Part shown: positions 11,481 to 21,541 of the stretch, in pieces
Numbering within the stretch: position 1 is the stretch's first letter
Layout: each line of letters opens with the position of its first letter
Source: Citrobacter sp. R56
Lineage (GTDB): Bacteria > Pseudomonadota > Gammaproteobacteria > Enterobacterales > Enterobacteriaceae
DNA: 64,000 bases
Reading direction: 5' to 3'
Assembly (NCBI RefSeq): GCF_016811995.1
Contig: NZ_CP069159.1
Coordinates: 868,001 to 932,000 of the forward strand
The notes under the pieces: model-generated
What the model was told of the DNA's origin: nothing
Database searches by the model: none
What the model saw: the letters and a program-made list of their open reading frames with translations, nothing else
Made by a program: the position numbers and the translations under genes

Positions 11481-12521
11481 TTACGGTGCCGGGTCGGTAT
11501 AAACCTGATGCACCGCTTCAATCTCTGCCAGCACCTCTTCGGTTAATTCCAGATGCAGACTTTCCACGTTAGTTTTTAACTGCTCCAGCGTGGTTGCGCC
11601 GAGCAGAGTGCTGGCGACAAATGGCTGACGATGGACAAAGGCCAGCGCCATCTGCGCCGGATCGAGATTATGCCGTTTTGCGATATCGACATACGCCGCG
11701 ACGGCTTTTTGCGTCTGCTCGCCGCTGTAGCGCGTAAAGCGGCTAAACAGCGTATTACGTGCGCCAGCCGGTTTTGCGCCATTCAGGTATTTTCCGCTCA
11801 GCGTGCCAAACCCCAGACAGGAATACGCCAACAGTTCCACCCCTTCGTACTGACTGACTTCCGCCAGGCCGACTTCAAAGCTGCGGTTGATCAGGCTGTA
11901 AGGATTCTGGATGGTGACGATGCGCGGCAGATCGTGTTTATCCGCCAGATGCAGATAACGCATCACGCCGAAGGCCGTTTCGTTGGAAACGCCGATATAG
12001 CGAATTTTGCCCGCCCGCTGGAATTCGGTCAGCGCTTCCAGGGTGTCCAGCAGTGAAATAACCGGCGCGGAATCCGTCCAGCTATAACCCAGTTTTCCGA
12101 AGCAGTTGGTCGGACGCTGCGGCCAGTGAACCTGGTATAAATCGATATAATCGGTCTGTAGACGCTTGAGGCTGTCGTGCAACGCCTCGCGGATATTTTT
12201 ACGATCCAGTGCCTGATTGGGGCGAATACTGTTGTCATTGTTACGCGCTGGACCGCTGACTTTGGTGGCGACGATCAGTTTCTCGCGGCTGCCGTGTTTG
12301 GCGAGCCAGTTACCCACGTAGGTTTCTGTTAATCCCTGAGTTTCCGGACGAGGCGGCACCGGATACATTTCGGCAACGTCAATCAAATTGATGCCGTTAG
12401 CCACGGCATAATCGAGCTGTGCATGTGCGTCGGCTTCGCTATTTTGTTCACCAAACGTCATTGTGCCCAGCCCCAGTGTACTTATTTCAAGCGAGCTGTG
12501 GGGTATACGGTGATATTGCAT
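11481..12521 (-). CDS. tas: Aldo-keto reductase Tas
   Basis: Tas is a 346-aa NADP(H)-dependent oxidoreductase, named because plasmid copies suppress tyrosine auxotrophy in starving E. coli; its natural substrate is not settled. The AKR catalytic tetrad is visible: Asp48 and Tyr53 in LIDVAEMYP, Lys87 in IVATKV and His132 in QVHWPQR. The eight-stranded barrel is of normal length. The gene stands alone on the minus strand, convergent with lplT. Confidence 0.94.
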   Translation of the reverse strand: MQYHRIPHSSLEISTLGLGTMTFGEQNSEADAHAQLDYAVANGINLIDVAEMYPVPPRPETQGLTETYVGNWLAKHGSREKLIVATKVSGPARNNDNSIRPNQALDRKNIREALHDSLKRLQTDYIDLYQVHWPQRPTNCFGKLGYSWTDSAPVISLLDTLEALTEFQRAGKIRYIGVSNETAFGVMRYLHLADKHDLPRIVTIQNPYSLINRSFEVGLAEVSQYEGVELLAYSCLGFGTLSGKYLNGAKPAGARNTLFSRFTRYSGEQTQKAVAAYVDIAKRHNLDPAQMALAFVHRQPFVASTLLGATTLEQLKTNVESLHLELTEEVLAEIEAVHQVYTDPAP

Positions 12522-12640
12522 AGCCGTTTCCTTTTTATTATTACGACATAAGGACTATAAAAATGGCAGAGGGAAAGGAAAAGGGGAAGCGAAAATTCTA
12601 AAGGCCAGCAGGAGGCTGACCTCAATCTCGGGGAGGTATG

Positions 12641-12859
12641 TTAGCGCTCGATAATTTGGGAGACATCATCACGGTTAATCTGCATGGCGTTGCCCTGCTG
12701 ATCGTGATAGCTCACCAGACCGGTATCGTCATCGATTTCTGGTTTGCCGTCGGTCAGGATCATGCGGCCATCTTTCGTTGCCATGACATAATCACTGCTG
12801 CATCCAGATACAGCAAAAGCCAGTCCTACAGCGGAAATTACTACTGCCCATTTTTTCAT
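12641..12859 (-). CDS. ygdR: YgdI/YgdR-family lipoprotein YgdR
   Basis: This 72-aa precursor has a lipoprotein signal peptide, with lipobox VSGC placing the lipidated cysteine at residue 20. A small domain follows with the pattern [24 protein letters not shown], ending in [10 protein letters not shown]. The domain is an SH3-like beta barrel in solved family members, and the function is unknown. It should be anchored in the envelope. A clear paralogue, ygdI, lies at 41177 in this window. Confidence 0.92.
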   Translation of the reverse strand: MKKWAVVISAVGLAFAVSGCSSDYVMATKDGRMILTDGKPEIDDDTGLVSYHDQQGNAMQINRDDVSQIIER

Positions 12860-12970
12860 CCATTTATCCTCGCGTGGCTTGGGTCTGATAATAGTCTAGT
12901 AATAACGCGAAGTTATGCCTGGCGAAAGCAGGAAAATCTGAAACTGTGAGGATCGGAGAGGGAAGTGAGT

Positions 12971-12996
12971 CTTCGCTCCCCGAAAGAGGAGCGAAG
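12971..12996 (-). terminator. Hairpin just after ygdQ
   Basis: CTTCGCTCC and GGAGCGAAG form a perfect 9-bp stem 8 bp beyond the ygdQ stop. The sequence after it on the minus strand is pyrimidine-rich but lacks a clean T-run, so termination strength is uncertain. Confidence 0.45.
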
Positions 12997-13003
12997 GGGT
13001 CAA

Positions 13004-13717
13004 TCAGAGCGGATTCTTTTTATTGCGCAGCAGGTTCAGGGTCTCTACGGCAATAGAGAAGAACATGGCGAAATAAATGTACCCTTTCGGCACATGTATC
13101 TCGAAGCTTTCCAGAATCAGGGTGAAGCCCACCAGAATCAGGAAGGCGAGCGCCAGCATTTTCACCGAAGGGTGACGGTCGACAAAATCACCGATTGAGC
13201 GCGCGGCAAACATCATCACGCCAACAGAAATGACGACCGCCGTCATCATAATGAACAGATGATCGGAAAGGCCTACCGCGGTGATCACCGAATCCAGGCT
13301 GAAGATAATGTCCAGCATCATGATCTGCACAATGGCGCCCAGGAAGGAACTCACGCGGGTTTTAAGTCCTTCTTCTTCACCCTCAATCGATTCATGGATC
13401 TCTTTGCTGGCTTTCCAGATAAGGAACAACCCCCCCAGAAACAGAATGAGATCGCGCGCGGAAATGGATTGACCCATCACCTCAAACAGCGGATTGGTTA
13501 GACTAATGACCCAGGAAATTGACGCCAGTAAACCTAAACGCATCAACATAGCGCCCGCCAGCCCAAGACGACGGGCGTAATTGCGTTGTGCTGTTGGGAG
13601 TTTTGCGACAACCAGAGAAAGGAAAATGATGTTGTCGATCCCGAGAACGATCTCCAGAATCGTCAGTGTTCCGAGCGCAAGCCAGGCGTTAGGATCGTAT
13701 ATCCATGCAAATAACAT
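13004..13717 (-). CDS. ygdQ: TerC-family membrane protein YgdQ
   Basis: The 237-aa inner-membrane protein has seven hydrophobic segments. The TerC-family acidic motifs ILEIVLGIDNIIF (residues 20-32) and MLDIIFSLDSVITA (near residue 130) are present, with their conserved aspartates. Relatives are linked to metal-ion efflux, such as manganese export by Alx and MntY. The specific role of YgdQ is not known. It lacks the C-terminal CBS domains found in longer relatives. ATG 13717 matches the E. coli start MLFAWIYDPNAW. Confidence 0.9.
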   Translation of the reverse strand: MLFAWIYDPNAWLALGTLTILEIVLGIDNIIFLSLVVAKLPTAQRNYARRLGLAGAMLMRLGLLASISWVISLTNPLFEVMGQSISARDLILFLGGLFLIWKASKEIHESIEGEEEGLKTRVSSFLGAIVQIMMLDIIFSLDSVITAVGLSDHLFIMMTAVVISVGVMMFAARSIGDFVDRHPSVKMLALAFLILVGFTLILESFEIHVPKGYIYFAMFFSIAVETLNLLRNKKNPL

Positions 13718-13792
13718 CGAACAAAGCCCTGCAAAAAAAATGAAGCGGTGATTATATGCGTCTATCGCGGCAGGGGAAAGGTCATGGCGTGC

Positions 13793-14488
13793 CTAATCGT
13801 TCTGTATTAAAAAATGGCGTTCCAGAAGTGGGCGAGTGAAGCTTTTTTTCAGGTAAAAACCACGCGGTAACGTCAGGATTAGCTGGCCCTGCGCGCCAAT
13901 GGCCTCTGTTAGCGCTTTCGCGTTGGCGGCCTTTGGCCGCAGTTGTAAAAATTCGCCATGGCGGGCGGTGATCCGCTCAACCTGGCCCAGTACGATCATG
14001 TCCATTAACTCTTCCCAGTCGAGACGTAACTGCTGCTCTTCTTCTTCATTTGGACTCCAGAGAAGTGGCGAACCGACGCGACGCTCTGCCAGCGGAATGG
14101 AGCGCTCGCCCTCAACGGGTATCCACAGCACCCGCTTTAACTTGTGGCGGACGTGGCTTGTCTCCCATGTCACCCCGCTGTTTCCGGTTAGTGGCGCAAC
14201 ACAAACGAAGGTAGTCTCAAGAGGTCGCCCCAGACTGTCCACCGGGATGGTTTTCAGCTCCACGCCTAATTCCGCGAAATCTTGCTCTGGCTTACTGCCT
14301 GCGCTGGCGCCAAGCCAAATCTCCAGCAGTACGCCGATCCAGCCTTTGTCCCGTTTCAGATCCTTTGGCGTCACGATCCCTGCCAGCGCTGCCAGTTCAC
14401 CCAATGTGTAGCCTGAAAGCCGCTGTGCCTGAGCCAGCAACAAAGCCTCGGATTCAGGTGGTGAAAGTAATGGATGGAGTCCGGACAT
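13793..14488 (-). CDS. mutH: DNA mismatch repair endonuclease MutH
   Basis: MutH nicks the unmethylated strand at hemimethylated GATC sites when activated by MutS-MutL, which directs repair to the new strand. The 231-aa product shows the metal-binding catalytic residues Asp70, Glu77 and Lys79 in [13 protein letters not shown]. It also has the conserved [14 protein letters not shown] and [11 protein letters not shown] motifs. The length agrees with E. coli (229 aa). The intergenic region upstream holds the DnaA-box cluster of DARS2. Confidence 0.97.
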   Translation of the reverse strand: MSGLHPLLSPPESEALLLAQAQRLSGYTLGELAALAGIVTPKDLKRDKGWIGVLLEIWLGASAGSKPEQDFAELGVELKTIPVDSLGRPLETTFVCVAPLTGNSGVTWETSHVRHKLKRVLWIPVEGERSIPLAERRVGSPLLWSPNEEEEQQLRLDWEELMDMIVLGQVERITARHGEFLQLRPKAANAKALTEAIGAQGQLILTLPRGFYLKKSFTRPLLERHFLIQND

Positions 14489-14544
14489 CGGGTTATCCCT
14501 TAGGTGAAAAAATGAGCAATGATTTTATACCGTGTGACCAGAGT

Positions 14545-15010
14545 TTATCTTTTTCCACACGCTATGTTCAATCTCATGATTTATATTGATTTTTAGTTTT
14601 CTGATTGACGAGTTGCGCAACGGCGAAATGAGTTTTCCAATTCTGGTCACTGAAAGTAAACAGGATCTTACACCATGTTATCCACAGAAAGATGGGATAA
14701 CTGTGCAAAACCCTCACTACTGTTTCAATTTACAGCCTTGACGTGAGACGAAAATCGAATTTTCACACAAATTGTGCCTAACTTATTGGCACAATCTGTG
14801 GATAAAACCGACGCTGGTCGATCTTTCATCAGTCCGATGATCCTGAATGTGATGCCCATCACGATTCTATGGTCTGAGTTGCGAATATGATAGTTAACTC
14901 AATGAATATACGCGGCTATTTTTTAACGGGTTCCAGGGGCTCGTTCAGATTGTTCCAGGTTTTCCCGTAGTAATTCCATACTTCTTCACAACTATATCCA
15001 CAGAAAAAGT
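14545..15010. promoter_or_regulatory. DARS2-like DnaA-reactivating locus (DnaA-box cluster)
   Basis: The 684-bp gap between mutH and rppH has no gene but holds several DnaA boxes matching TTWTNCACA: TTTTCCACA at 14551, TTATCCACA at 14678, TTTTGCACA on the minus strand at 14702-14710 and TTATCCACA on the minus strand at 14807-14815. A near-match, ATATCCACA, lies at 14994. In E. coli the DARS2 locus, which promotes exchange of ADP for ATP on DnaA and so times replication initiation, lies in exactly this mutH-rppH gap. IHF and Fis sites are known there but I could not place them. The end points given are approximate. Confidence 0.8.
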
Positions 15011-15172
15011 GAATAAAATCGCCTGCAAGCCCCTTCCTCTGTTTATAACTCGGTCCTTAACTGTGAGTTATTCAATTGTTATTAGAAATGTGTACGGCTA
15101 AGAGAGTGGTTTACCGTCTCCCTGTAGTGTGAAACAATCGTTTATATATAAGGTTTATGTTGAGGTAGTCCG

Positions 15173-15703
15173 GTGATTGATGACGATGGCTACCGCCCAA
15201 ATGTAGGGATCGTAATTTGTAATCGTCAGGGGCAGGTTATGTGGGCCCGGCGGTTTGGTCAGCACTCCTGGCAATTCCCGCAAGGTGGAATCAATCCAGG
15301 AGAATCAGCAGAACAGGCGATGTACCGGGAACTGTTTGAAGAAGTAGGGTTAAGCCGCAAAGATGTGCGGATCCTTGCATCTACTCGCAACTGGTTGCGT
15401 TACAAGTTACCGAAACGTTTGGTGCGTTGGGATACGAAGCCGGTGTGTATCGGCCAGAAACAGAAATGGTTTCTACTGCAACTGATGAGCGGTGACGCGG
15501 AAATCAATATGCAAACCAGCAGCACTCCTGAGTTCGATGGTTGGCGCTGGGTGAGTTACTGGTACCCGGTCCGACAGGTGGTATCATTTAAACGCGATGT
15601 CTACCGCAGGGTGATGAAAGAGTTCGCAAGTGTTGTGATGGCGCTTCAGGAAAGTACCCCTAAGCCGCAAAGTGCACCTGCTTATCGACGTAAAAGAGGT
15701 TAA
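15173..15703 (+). CDS. rppH: RNA pyrophosphohydrolase RppH
   Basis: RppH removes pyrophosphate from the 5' end of primary transcripts, which opens them to RNase E decay. The 176-aa product is almost identical to E. coli. The Nudix box begins at Gly38-Gly39 and includes [19 protein letters not shown] with its metal-binding glutamates. Translation starts at GTG 15173, as in E. coli, giving [10 protein letters not shown]. ptsP begins 12 bp after the stop, so the two are co-transcribed. Confidence 0.97.
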   Translation: MIDDDGYRPNVGIVICNRQGQVMWARRFGQHSWQFPQGGINPGESAEQAMYRELFEEVGLSRKDVRILASTRNWLRYKLPKRLVRWDTKPVCIGQKQKWFLLQLMSGDAEINMQTSSTPEFDGWRWVSYWYPVRQVVSFKRDVYRRVMKEFASVVMALQESTPKPQSAPAYRRKRG

Positions 15704-15715
15704 GCCACGCAAATT

Positions 15716-17962
15716 ATGCTCACCCGCCTGCGAGAAATAGTCGAAAAGGTGGCCAGTGCCCCGCGTCTCAATGAGGCGCTGAATATTCTGGTCACTGACA
15801 TCTGTCTTGCGATGGACACAGAGGTCTGTTCGGTATATCTCGCCGACCATGACCGACGTTGTTATTACCTGATGGCGACCCGGGGGCTAAAAAAACCACG
15901 TGGTCGCACAGTCGCGCTCGCGTTTGATGAAGGTATCGTCGGCCTGGTAGGCAGGCTGGCGGAACCGATCAACCTTGCTGATGCGCAAAAACACCCCAGC
16001 TTTAAATATATTCCTTCCGTGAAAGAAGAGCGCTTCCGCGCGTTTTTAGGTGTGCCGATTATTCAGCGTCGGCAGCTTTTAGGCGTGCTGGTCGTACAGC
16101 AGCGTGAGCTGCGCCAGTACGATGAAAGTGAAGAGTCTTTCCTGGTGACGCTCGCCACGCAAATGGCAGCCATTCTTTCCCAGTCCCAGCTCACCGCGCT
16201 GTTTGGTCAATACCGACAGACACGAATTCGCGCGCTGCCCGCAGCACCTGGGGTGGCGATTGCTGAAGGCTGGCAGGATGCCACGTTGCCGCTGATGGAG
16301 CAGGTCTATGAAGCCTCGACGCTGGATGCGGCGCTTGAGCGAGAACGACTGACCGGGGCGCTCGAAGAAGCGGCAAATGAATTCCGCCGTTACAGCAAGC
16401 GTTTCGCTGCCGGTGCGCAGAAAGAGACGGCGGCAATTTTTGATCTTTACTCGCATCTGCTTTCGGATGCCCGACTGCGTCGGGAATTGTTCGCCGAGGT
16501 CGACAATGGATCGGTCGCCGAATGGGCCGTCAAAAAGATCATCGAGAAGTTTGCCGAACAGTTTGCCGCATTAACCGATGTGTACCTCCAGGAACGCGCT
16601 GGCGATTTACGTGCGCTGGGTCAGCGACTGCTGTTCCATCTCGATGATTCCATTCAGGGACCCAACGCCTGGCCCGAACGCTTTGTACTGGTAGCCGACG
16701 AGCTTTCCGCGACAACGCTGGCGGAACTGCCCCAGGACAGGCTGGTTGGCGTCGTGGTGCGTGACGGCGCGGCCAACTCGCATGCGGCGATAATGGTGCG
16801 TGCGCTCGGCATTCCGACCGTCATGGGCGCGGATATTCAACCGTCAGTTTTGCACCGGCGTACGCTGGTGGTTGATGGTTATCGCGGTGAATTGTTGGTG
16901 GATCCTGAACCGATATTGATTCAGGAATATCAGCGCCTTATCAGTGAAGAGATTGAGCTGAGCCGTCTGGCGGAAGATGACGTCAATCAGCCCGCGCAAC
17001 TGAAAAGCGGCGAGCGGGTGAAGATCATGCTCAACGCCGGTCTGAGTCCGGAACATGAAGAAAAACTGGGTGCCCGGATCGACGGTATTGGGCTTTATCG
17101 CACCGAAATCCCCTTCATGTTACAAAGCGGATTTCCCTCGGAAGAAGAGCAGGTTGCACAGTATCAGGGCATGCTGCAGATGTTCAACGACAAACCGGTG
17201 ACGCTGCGTACGCTGGATGTCGGAGCGGATAAGCAATTGCCCTACATGCCGATCAGCGAAGAAAATCCGTGCCTGGGCTGGCGTGGGATCCGCATAACGC
17301 TCGATCAGCCAGAGATCTTTTTGATCCAGGTTCGCGCCATGTTGCGTGCCAATGCGGCGACCGGAAATTTGAGCATTTTGCTGCCGATGGTAACCAGCAT
17401 TGATGAAGTGGATGAAGCGCGCCGCCTGATTGAACGTGCCGGACGCGAAGTGGAAGAGATGATCGGTTACGCGATCCCGAAACCGCGCATTGGCATCATG
17501 CTGGAAGTACCCTCAATGGTGTTCATGCTGCCGCACCTGGCGAATCGGGTCGACTTTATCTCGGTGGGGACCAACGATTTAACCCAGTATATTCTGGCGG
17601 TCGATCGTAACAACACCCGGGTAGCCAATATTTATGACAGTTTGCATCCTGGGATGTTACGCGCATTGGCGATGATCGCCCAGGAAGCGGAAAAAAACGG
17701 TATTGATCTGCGTCTGTGCGGCGAAATGGCGGGCGATCCCATGTGTGTCGTCATCCTGATCGGTTTGGGCTTCCGGCATCTGTCGATGAACGGTCGTTCG
17801 GTCGCTCGTGTGAAATATCTGTTGCGGCATATCGATTTTGACGAAGCGCAAACCCTTGCGCAACGTAGCCTGGAGGCGCAACTGGCGACTGAAGTGCGTC
17901 ATCAGGTGGCAGCATTTATGGAGCGTCGCGGGATGGGAGGCTTAATTCGCGGGGGACTGTGA
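15716..17962 (+). CDS. ptsP: PTS-Ntr enzyme I (phosphoenolpyruvate-protein phosphotransferase)
   Basis: PtsP starts the nitrogen phosphotransferase chain by taking phosphate from PEP and passing it through NPr to EIIA-Ntr, which regulates potassium uptake and nitrogen responses. The 748-aa protein has an N-terminal GAF domain (about residues 1-160), which senses glutamine and 2-oxoglutarate in E. coli. A phosphohistidine domain follows with His356 in GAANSHAAIM, then a C-terminal TIM barrel with SVGTNDLTQY and the LCGEMAGDP cysteine motif. It lies downstream of rppH. Confidence 0.96.
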   Translation: MLTRLREIVEKVASAPRLNEALNILVTDICLAMDTEVCSVYLADHDRRCYYLMATRGLKKPRGRTVALAFDEGIVGLVGRLAEPINLADAQKHPSFKYIPSVKEERFRAFLGVPIIQRRQLLGVLVVQQRELRQYDESEESFLVTLATQMAAILSQSQLTALFGQYRQTRIRALPAAPGVAIAEGWQDATLPLMEQVYEASTLDAALERERLTGALEEAANEFRRYSKRFAAGAQKETAAIFDLYSHLLSDARLRRELFAEVDNGSVAEWAVKKIIEKFAEQFAALTDVYLQERAGDLRALGQRLLFHLDDSIQGPNAWPERFVLVADELSATTLAELPQDRLVGVVVRDGAANSHAAIMVRALGIPTVMGADIQPSVLHRRTLVVDGYRGELLVDPEPILIQEYQRLISEEIELSRLAEDDVNQPAQLKSGERVKIMLNAGLSPEHEEKLGARIDGIGLYRTEIPFMLQSGFPSEEEQVAQYQGMLQMFNDKPVTLRTLDVGADKQLPYMPISEENPCLGWRGIRITLDQPEIFLIQVRAMLRANAATGNLSILLPMVTSIDEVDEARRLIERAGREVEEMIGYAIPKPRIGIMLEVPSMVFMLPHLANRVDFISVGTNDLTQYILAVDRNNTRVANIYDSLHPGMLRALAMIAQEAEKNGIDLRLCGEMAGDPMCVVILIGLGFRHLSMNGRSVARVKYLLRHIDFDEAQTLAQRSLEAQLATEVRHQVAAFMERRGMGGLIRGGL

Positions 17963-18052
17963 CAGGTGCTCTGTTTCTGGTGACGGGATGGCGGAAAAAT
18001 CGCTTTATCTGGCCTACAAACGGCGGCATTCTTGCGGGATTGTGCTAAGTCT

Positions 18053-18082
18053 GTAGGCCTGATAAACGCAACGCCATCAGGC
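18053..18082. repeat. REP element between ptsP and lgt
   Basis: GTAGGCCTGATAAACGCAAC continues into GCCATCAGGC, giving the paired GCCTGAT/ATCAGGC arms of a REP unit. The rest of the gap 17963-18249 appears to hold the lgt promoter region. Confidence 0.7.
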
Positions 18083-18249
18083 ATTCCTGAGTATGTCATT
18101 GATAGCCTATACAGATCTTTTACATCTTCCCGGCATCTCCGATGCACCCCTTGTGCTATTATTCGCACCTTTGGAGCGCCTGTAACCTTCAGGCGCGCTT
18201 ATCAATCGCTGTCTGATTTCAGCGACATAACAAGAAATTGTGGTGATAG

Positions 18250-19125
18250 ATGACCAGTAGCTATCTGCATTTTCCGGAGTTCGATCCGGTCATTTTCTCA
18301 ATTGGACCCGTCGCCCTTCACTGGTACGGCATGATGTATTTGGTGGGGTTTATCTTCGCGATGTGGCTGGCGACTCGCCGCGCTAATCGCCCTGGTAGTG
18401 GCTGGACCAAAAACGAAGTTGAAAACTTACTCTATGCAGGCTTCCTTGGGGTTTTCCTCGGCGGGCGTATTGGTTATGTGCTGTTCTATAACTTCTCGCT
18501 GTTTCTGGAGAATCCGCTCTATCTGTTCCGCGTCTGGGATGGCGGTATGTCCTTCCACGGCGGCCTTATCGGCGTGATTTTGGTGATGATTATCTTCGCC
18601 AGACGCACGAAGCGCAGCTTCTTCCAGGTTTCTGATTTTATTGCACCGCTGATTCCGTTTGGTCTGGGCGCGGGGCGTCTGGGTAACTTTATCAACGGTG
18701 AGCTGTGGGGCCGTGTCGACCCTAACTTCCCGTATGCCATGTTATTCCCGGGATCCCGTACAGAAGATATTTTGCTGCTGCAAACCAACCCGCAGTGGCA
18801 GTCCATTTTCGATACCTACGGCGCGCTGCCGCGTCATGCTTCCCAGCTTTATGAGATGGCGCTGGAAGGGATTGTGCTGTTTATCATCCTTAACCTGTTC
18901 ATTCGTAAACCGCGCCCGATGGGTTCAGTTTCTGGCTTATTCCTGATTGGCTATGGTGCGTTTCGTATCATCGTTGAATTTTTCCGCCAGCCGGATCAAC
19001 AGTTTACCGGCGCCTGGGTACAGTACATCAGCATGGGACAGATCCTCTCTATCCCAATGATTGTCGCGGGTATCATCATGATGGTTTGGGCGTACCGTCG
19101 CAGCCCACAGCAACACGTTTCCTGA
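18250..19125 (+). CDS. lgt: Prolipoprotein diacylglyceryl transferase
   Basis: Lgt moves the diacylglyceryl group of phosphatidylglycerol onto the lipobox cysteine of prolipoproteins, the first step of lipoprotein maturation in the inner membrane. The 291-aa product has seven hydrophobic segments. The signature [18 protein letters not shown] lies near residues 138-155, and FHGGLIG holds the essential His103. The gene is followed after 6 bp by thyA, as in E. coli. Confidence 0.96.
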   Translation: MTSSYLHFPEFDPVIFSIGPVALHWYGMMYLVGFIFAMWLATRRANRPGSGWTKNEVENLLYAGFLGVFLGGRIGYVLFYNFSLFLENPLYLFRVWDGGMSFHGGLIGVILVMIIFARRTKRSFFQVSDFIAPLIPFGLGAGRLGNFINGELWGRVDPNFPYAMLFPGSRTEDILLLQTNPQWQSIFDTYGALPRHASQLYEMALEGIVLFIILNLFIRKPRPMGSVSGLFLIGYGAFRIIVEFFRQPDQQFTGAWVQYISMGQILSIPMIVAGIIMMVWAYRRSPQQHVS

Positions 19126-19131
19126 GGAACC

Positions 19132-19926
19132 ATGAAACAGTATTTAGAACTGATGCAAAAAGTGCTGGATGAAGGCACACAGAAAAACGACCGTACAGGT
19201 ACTGGAACGCTGTCCATTTTTGGTCATCAGATGCGTTTCAATCTGCAGGAAGGATTTCCGCTGGTTACGACAAAACGCTGCCATTTGCGCTCCATCATCC
19301 ATGAACTGCTGTGGTTCTTACAGGGCGACACCAACGTTGCATACCTGCATGAAAACAACGTCTCCATCTGGGACGAGTGGGCTGATGAAAACGGTAATTT
19401 AGGTCCGGTTTACGGCAAGCAATGGCGCGCGTGGCCAACGCCAGATGGTCGCCATATCGACCAAGTCACTACCGTGATTAACCAGTTGAAAAACGACCCG
19501 GACTCCCGCCGTATTATTGTTTCTGCGTGGAACGTGGGCGAACTGGATAAAATGGCGCTGGCGCCGTGCCATGCCTTCTTCCAGTTTTACGTTGCGGATG
19601 GCAAGCTCTCTTGTCAGCTTTATCAACGCTCCTGCGATGTTTTCCTCGGACTTCCGTTCAACATCGCCAGCTATGCGTTGTTGGTGCATATGATGGCGCA
19701 GCAGTGCGACCTTGAGGTCGGTGACTTTGTCTGGACGGGTGGGGATACCCATTTGTACAGCAATCATATGGAACAGACGCATCTGCAACTGAGCCGTGAG
19801 CCGCGTGCGTTGCCGAAGCTGGTGATTAAGCGTAAGCCGGACTCTCTCTTCGATTATCGTTTCGACGACTTCGAGATTGAAGGCTACGATCCGCATCCGG
19901 GCATTAAAGCGCCGGTTGCCATCTGA
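19132..19926 (+). CDS. thyA: Thymidylate synthase
   Basis: ThyA methylates dUMP to dTMP with methylenetetrahydrofolate. The 264-aa product has the E. coli length. The catalytic Cys146 is present in [12 protein letters not shown], as are Arg21 and the paired RR at 126-127 that bind the phosphate, and the conserved C-terminus IKAPVAI. It is translated just downstream of lgt (6-bp gap) and followed by a strong terminator. Confidence 0.97.
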   Translation: MKQYLELMQKVLDEGTQKNDRTGTGTLSIFGHQMRFNLQEGFPLVTTKRCHLRSIIHELLWFLQGDTNVAYLHENNVSIWDEWADENGNLGPVYGKQWRAWPTPDGRHIDQVTTVINQLKNDPDSRRIIVSAWNVGELDKMALAPCHAFFQFYVADGKLSCQLYQRSCDVFLGLPFNIASYALLVHMMAQQCDLEVGDFVWTGGDTHLYSNHMEQTHLQLSREPRALPKLVIKRKPDSLFDYRFDDFEIEGYDPHPGIKAPVAI

Positions 19927-19944
19927 CGGCGGTAACTCTGTCAT

Positions 19945-19974
19945 AACCGACGCCAACGTGCGTCGGTTTTTTTT
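19945..19974 (+). terminator. Rho-independent terminator after thyA
   Basis: AACCGACGCCAACGTGCGTC and the following GGTT form a stable stem, then eight T residues follow. It lies 19 bp beyond the thyA stop. Confidence 0.88.
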
Positions 19975-20109
19975 GCGTTAATTTCTTTGGTTCGACGCAG
20001 ATTCCCGAAATATTGCAACGCACTGCAACAGCATAAACACTCCCCGTAGCGTCTCGCACAGTCTGAATTCTCCCCTCGTGTTTATTTCTCATCGTTCCAT
20101 ACTGCCGCC

Positions 20110-20583
20110 ATGAAAAAACAGTTGGGTTACACGCTTATTGAAATGATGGTGACGATGATCCTGATTGCCGTCCTCAGCGCTACGGGGCTGTATGGCTGGC
20201 AACGTTGGCAGCAACAGCAACGCCTGTGGCAAACCGCCTTTCAGGTGCGTGATTACTTACTGCAACTGCGTGAGGACGCCAATTGGCATAACCGGGATCA
20301 TGTCATCAGCATCAACAGGGAGGGTGCGTCATGGTGTTTCATCAGTTCGGTTGCCCCACAAAGCAGCACCTGCGCATCAAAGAACGCATTCGTCTTTACG
20401 CCGTTATGGGCCGATGTCGAGGTGGTGGACATAACGCCGTCACTGGCATTTTTCGGCTTACGAAATACCGCGTGGGCCGGGCATATCTATCTGAAAAATG
20501 CCGCAGGCGAGTGGCGAGTGATCGTCTCCGGGATGGGGCGGATCCGACTTTGCGAGCGCGATGAAGGGGATGTATGCCGATAA
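20110..20583 (+). CDS. ppdA: Prepilin-peptidase-dependent protein A (pseudopilin)
   Basis: The 157-aa protein starts with a type IV prepilin leader, MKKQLG then [16 protein letters not shown], with Gly before the cut and Glu at mature position 5, followed by a hydrophobic helix. It resembles GspH-like minor pseudopilins. Its role is unproven; in E. coli the gene is poorly expressed. It opens a tight cluster with ppdB, ygdB and ppdC, each overlapping the next. Confidence 0.93.
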   Translation: MKKQLGYTLIEMMVTMILIAVLSATGLYGWQRWQQQQRLWQTAFQVRDYLLQLREDANWHNRDHVISINREGASWCFISSVAPQSSTCASKNAFVFTPLWADVEVVDITPSLAFFGLRNTAWAGHIYLKNAAGEWRVIVSGMGRIRLCERDEGDVCR

Positions 20584-21137
20584 ACGAGCGGGGTTTTTCC
20601 CTCCTGGAAGTGATGATAGCCATGGCGATAAGCAGCATTTTACTGATGGGTGCTGCCAGGTTTTTACCTGCGTTGCAGCGTGAGATTTTGTACAACACGC
20701 GCAAGCTTTCGCTGGAGGATGAAGCTTGGCAACGCGTCTATACCGTGGCAAAGCATCTACAGCGAGCGGGATACTGCCATGGAAAATGCGCAGGTGTTGG
20801 GTTGGTGATTACCGCGCAAGGGGACTGCGTCATTGCGCAGTGGGATGCAAACAATAACGGCGCCTGGGACGCGTTACCGGTTAAAGACGCGGAACAAACA
20901 GGGTTCCGCCTAAAAGACAAGGCGTTGGAAACATTGCGCGGGGCGACGTCATGCGAAGGTAAAGGGTGGGATAAAATGACCGACCCAGAAACTCTCCTGA
21001 TAACGACATTTCAGGTTGAACGTCAGAAAATAGCGGGTTTTTCGCCGATCCTCACCGTCCATCTTCAGGGAGCGACTAAATCGGAACCCCGGATAGTCAT
21101 TGAGGCTGATTACAGCGTCATGGGGTTCAATCAGTGA
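20574..21137 (+). CDS. ppdB: Prepilin-peptidase-dependent protein B (pseudopilin)
   Basis: The 187-aa product has a class III signal peptide, MPINERG then [17 protein letters not shown], with the canonical Gly/Phe cut site and Glu5. Cysteine pairs occur in the globular part (YCHGKCAG). It overlaps ppdA by 10 bp and ygdB by 4 bp, which points to translational coupling. By analogy with GspJ/PilW-like minor pilins it may help start pilus or pseudopilus assembly, but no assembly genes lie nearby. Confidence 0.92.
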   Translation: MPINERGFSLLEVMIAMAISSILLMGAARFLPALQREILYNTRKLSLEDEAWQRVYTVAKHLQRAGYCHGKCAGVGLVITAQGDCVIAQWDANNNGAWDALPVKDAEQTGFRLKDKALETLRGATSCEGKGWDKMTDPETLLITTFQVERQKIAGFSPILTVHLQGATKSEPRIVIEADYSVMGFNQ

Positions 21138-21541
21138 ATCGTGAACAGGGCGTATCGTCGCTGGCAATGGTGCTGTTGCTGCTGATTCTGGGGAGTTTGA
21201 TGCTCCAGGGGATGAATCAACAGCAGGTGAGTTTCACGAACCGTGTTGCGATGGAAAGTCAGTCATTACAACGCCAGGCCGTTGTGCAGTCAGCAGTGGA
21301 GTGGGGGCGAGTACAGCCCTGGCTGCTGCAACCCGCAGTGCAGTGCCGGGCGTACTCGCCGACGCAAGCGCGCGTTTGTCTGCGTGTGCTTTCTGATGAT
21401 GAACTCTTGCTGATTGCACAATACGAGGGCGTTTCCCTTTGGCGTCTTGGAAACATAGTGGAGGGGCGCCTGGTCTTTTCCCCGCAGGGCTGGAGCGATT
21501 TTTGTCCACTAAACAAGGTATTGCTATGTCAGATGCCCTGA
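21134..21541 (+). CDS. ygdB: PilX-like or GspK-like minor pilin YgdB
   Basis: The 135-aa product begins at GTG 21134, overlapping the ppdB stop by 4 bp. The N-terminus MNREQG then [18 protein letters not shown] resembles a prepilin leader and helix, but lacks the glutamate at mature position 5. That is also true of GspK-type tip pseudopilins. The rest is short and cysteine-containing. Function is inferred only from the cluster of ppdA, ppdB and ppdC. Confidence 0.88.
   Translation: MNREQGVSSLAMVLLLLILGSLMLQGMNQQQVSFTNRVAMESQSLQRQAVVQSAVEWGRVQPWLLQPAVQCRAYSPTQARVCLRVLSDDELLLIAQYEGVSLWRLGNIVEGRLVFSPQGWSDFCPLNKVLLCQMP

Noticed and set aside
14489-15172. Cluster of DnaA boxes as a replication origin
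   Set aside because: There is no AT-rich unwinding element with 13-mers or GATC cluster as in oriC, and the mutH-rppH context is that of DARS2.
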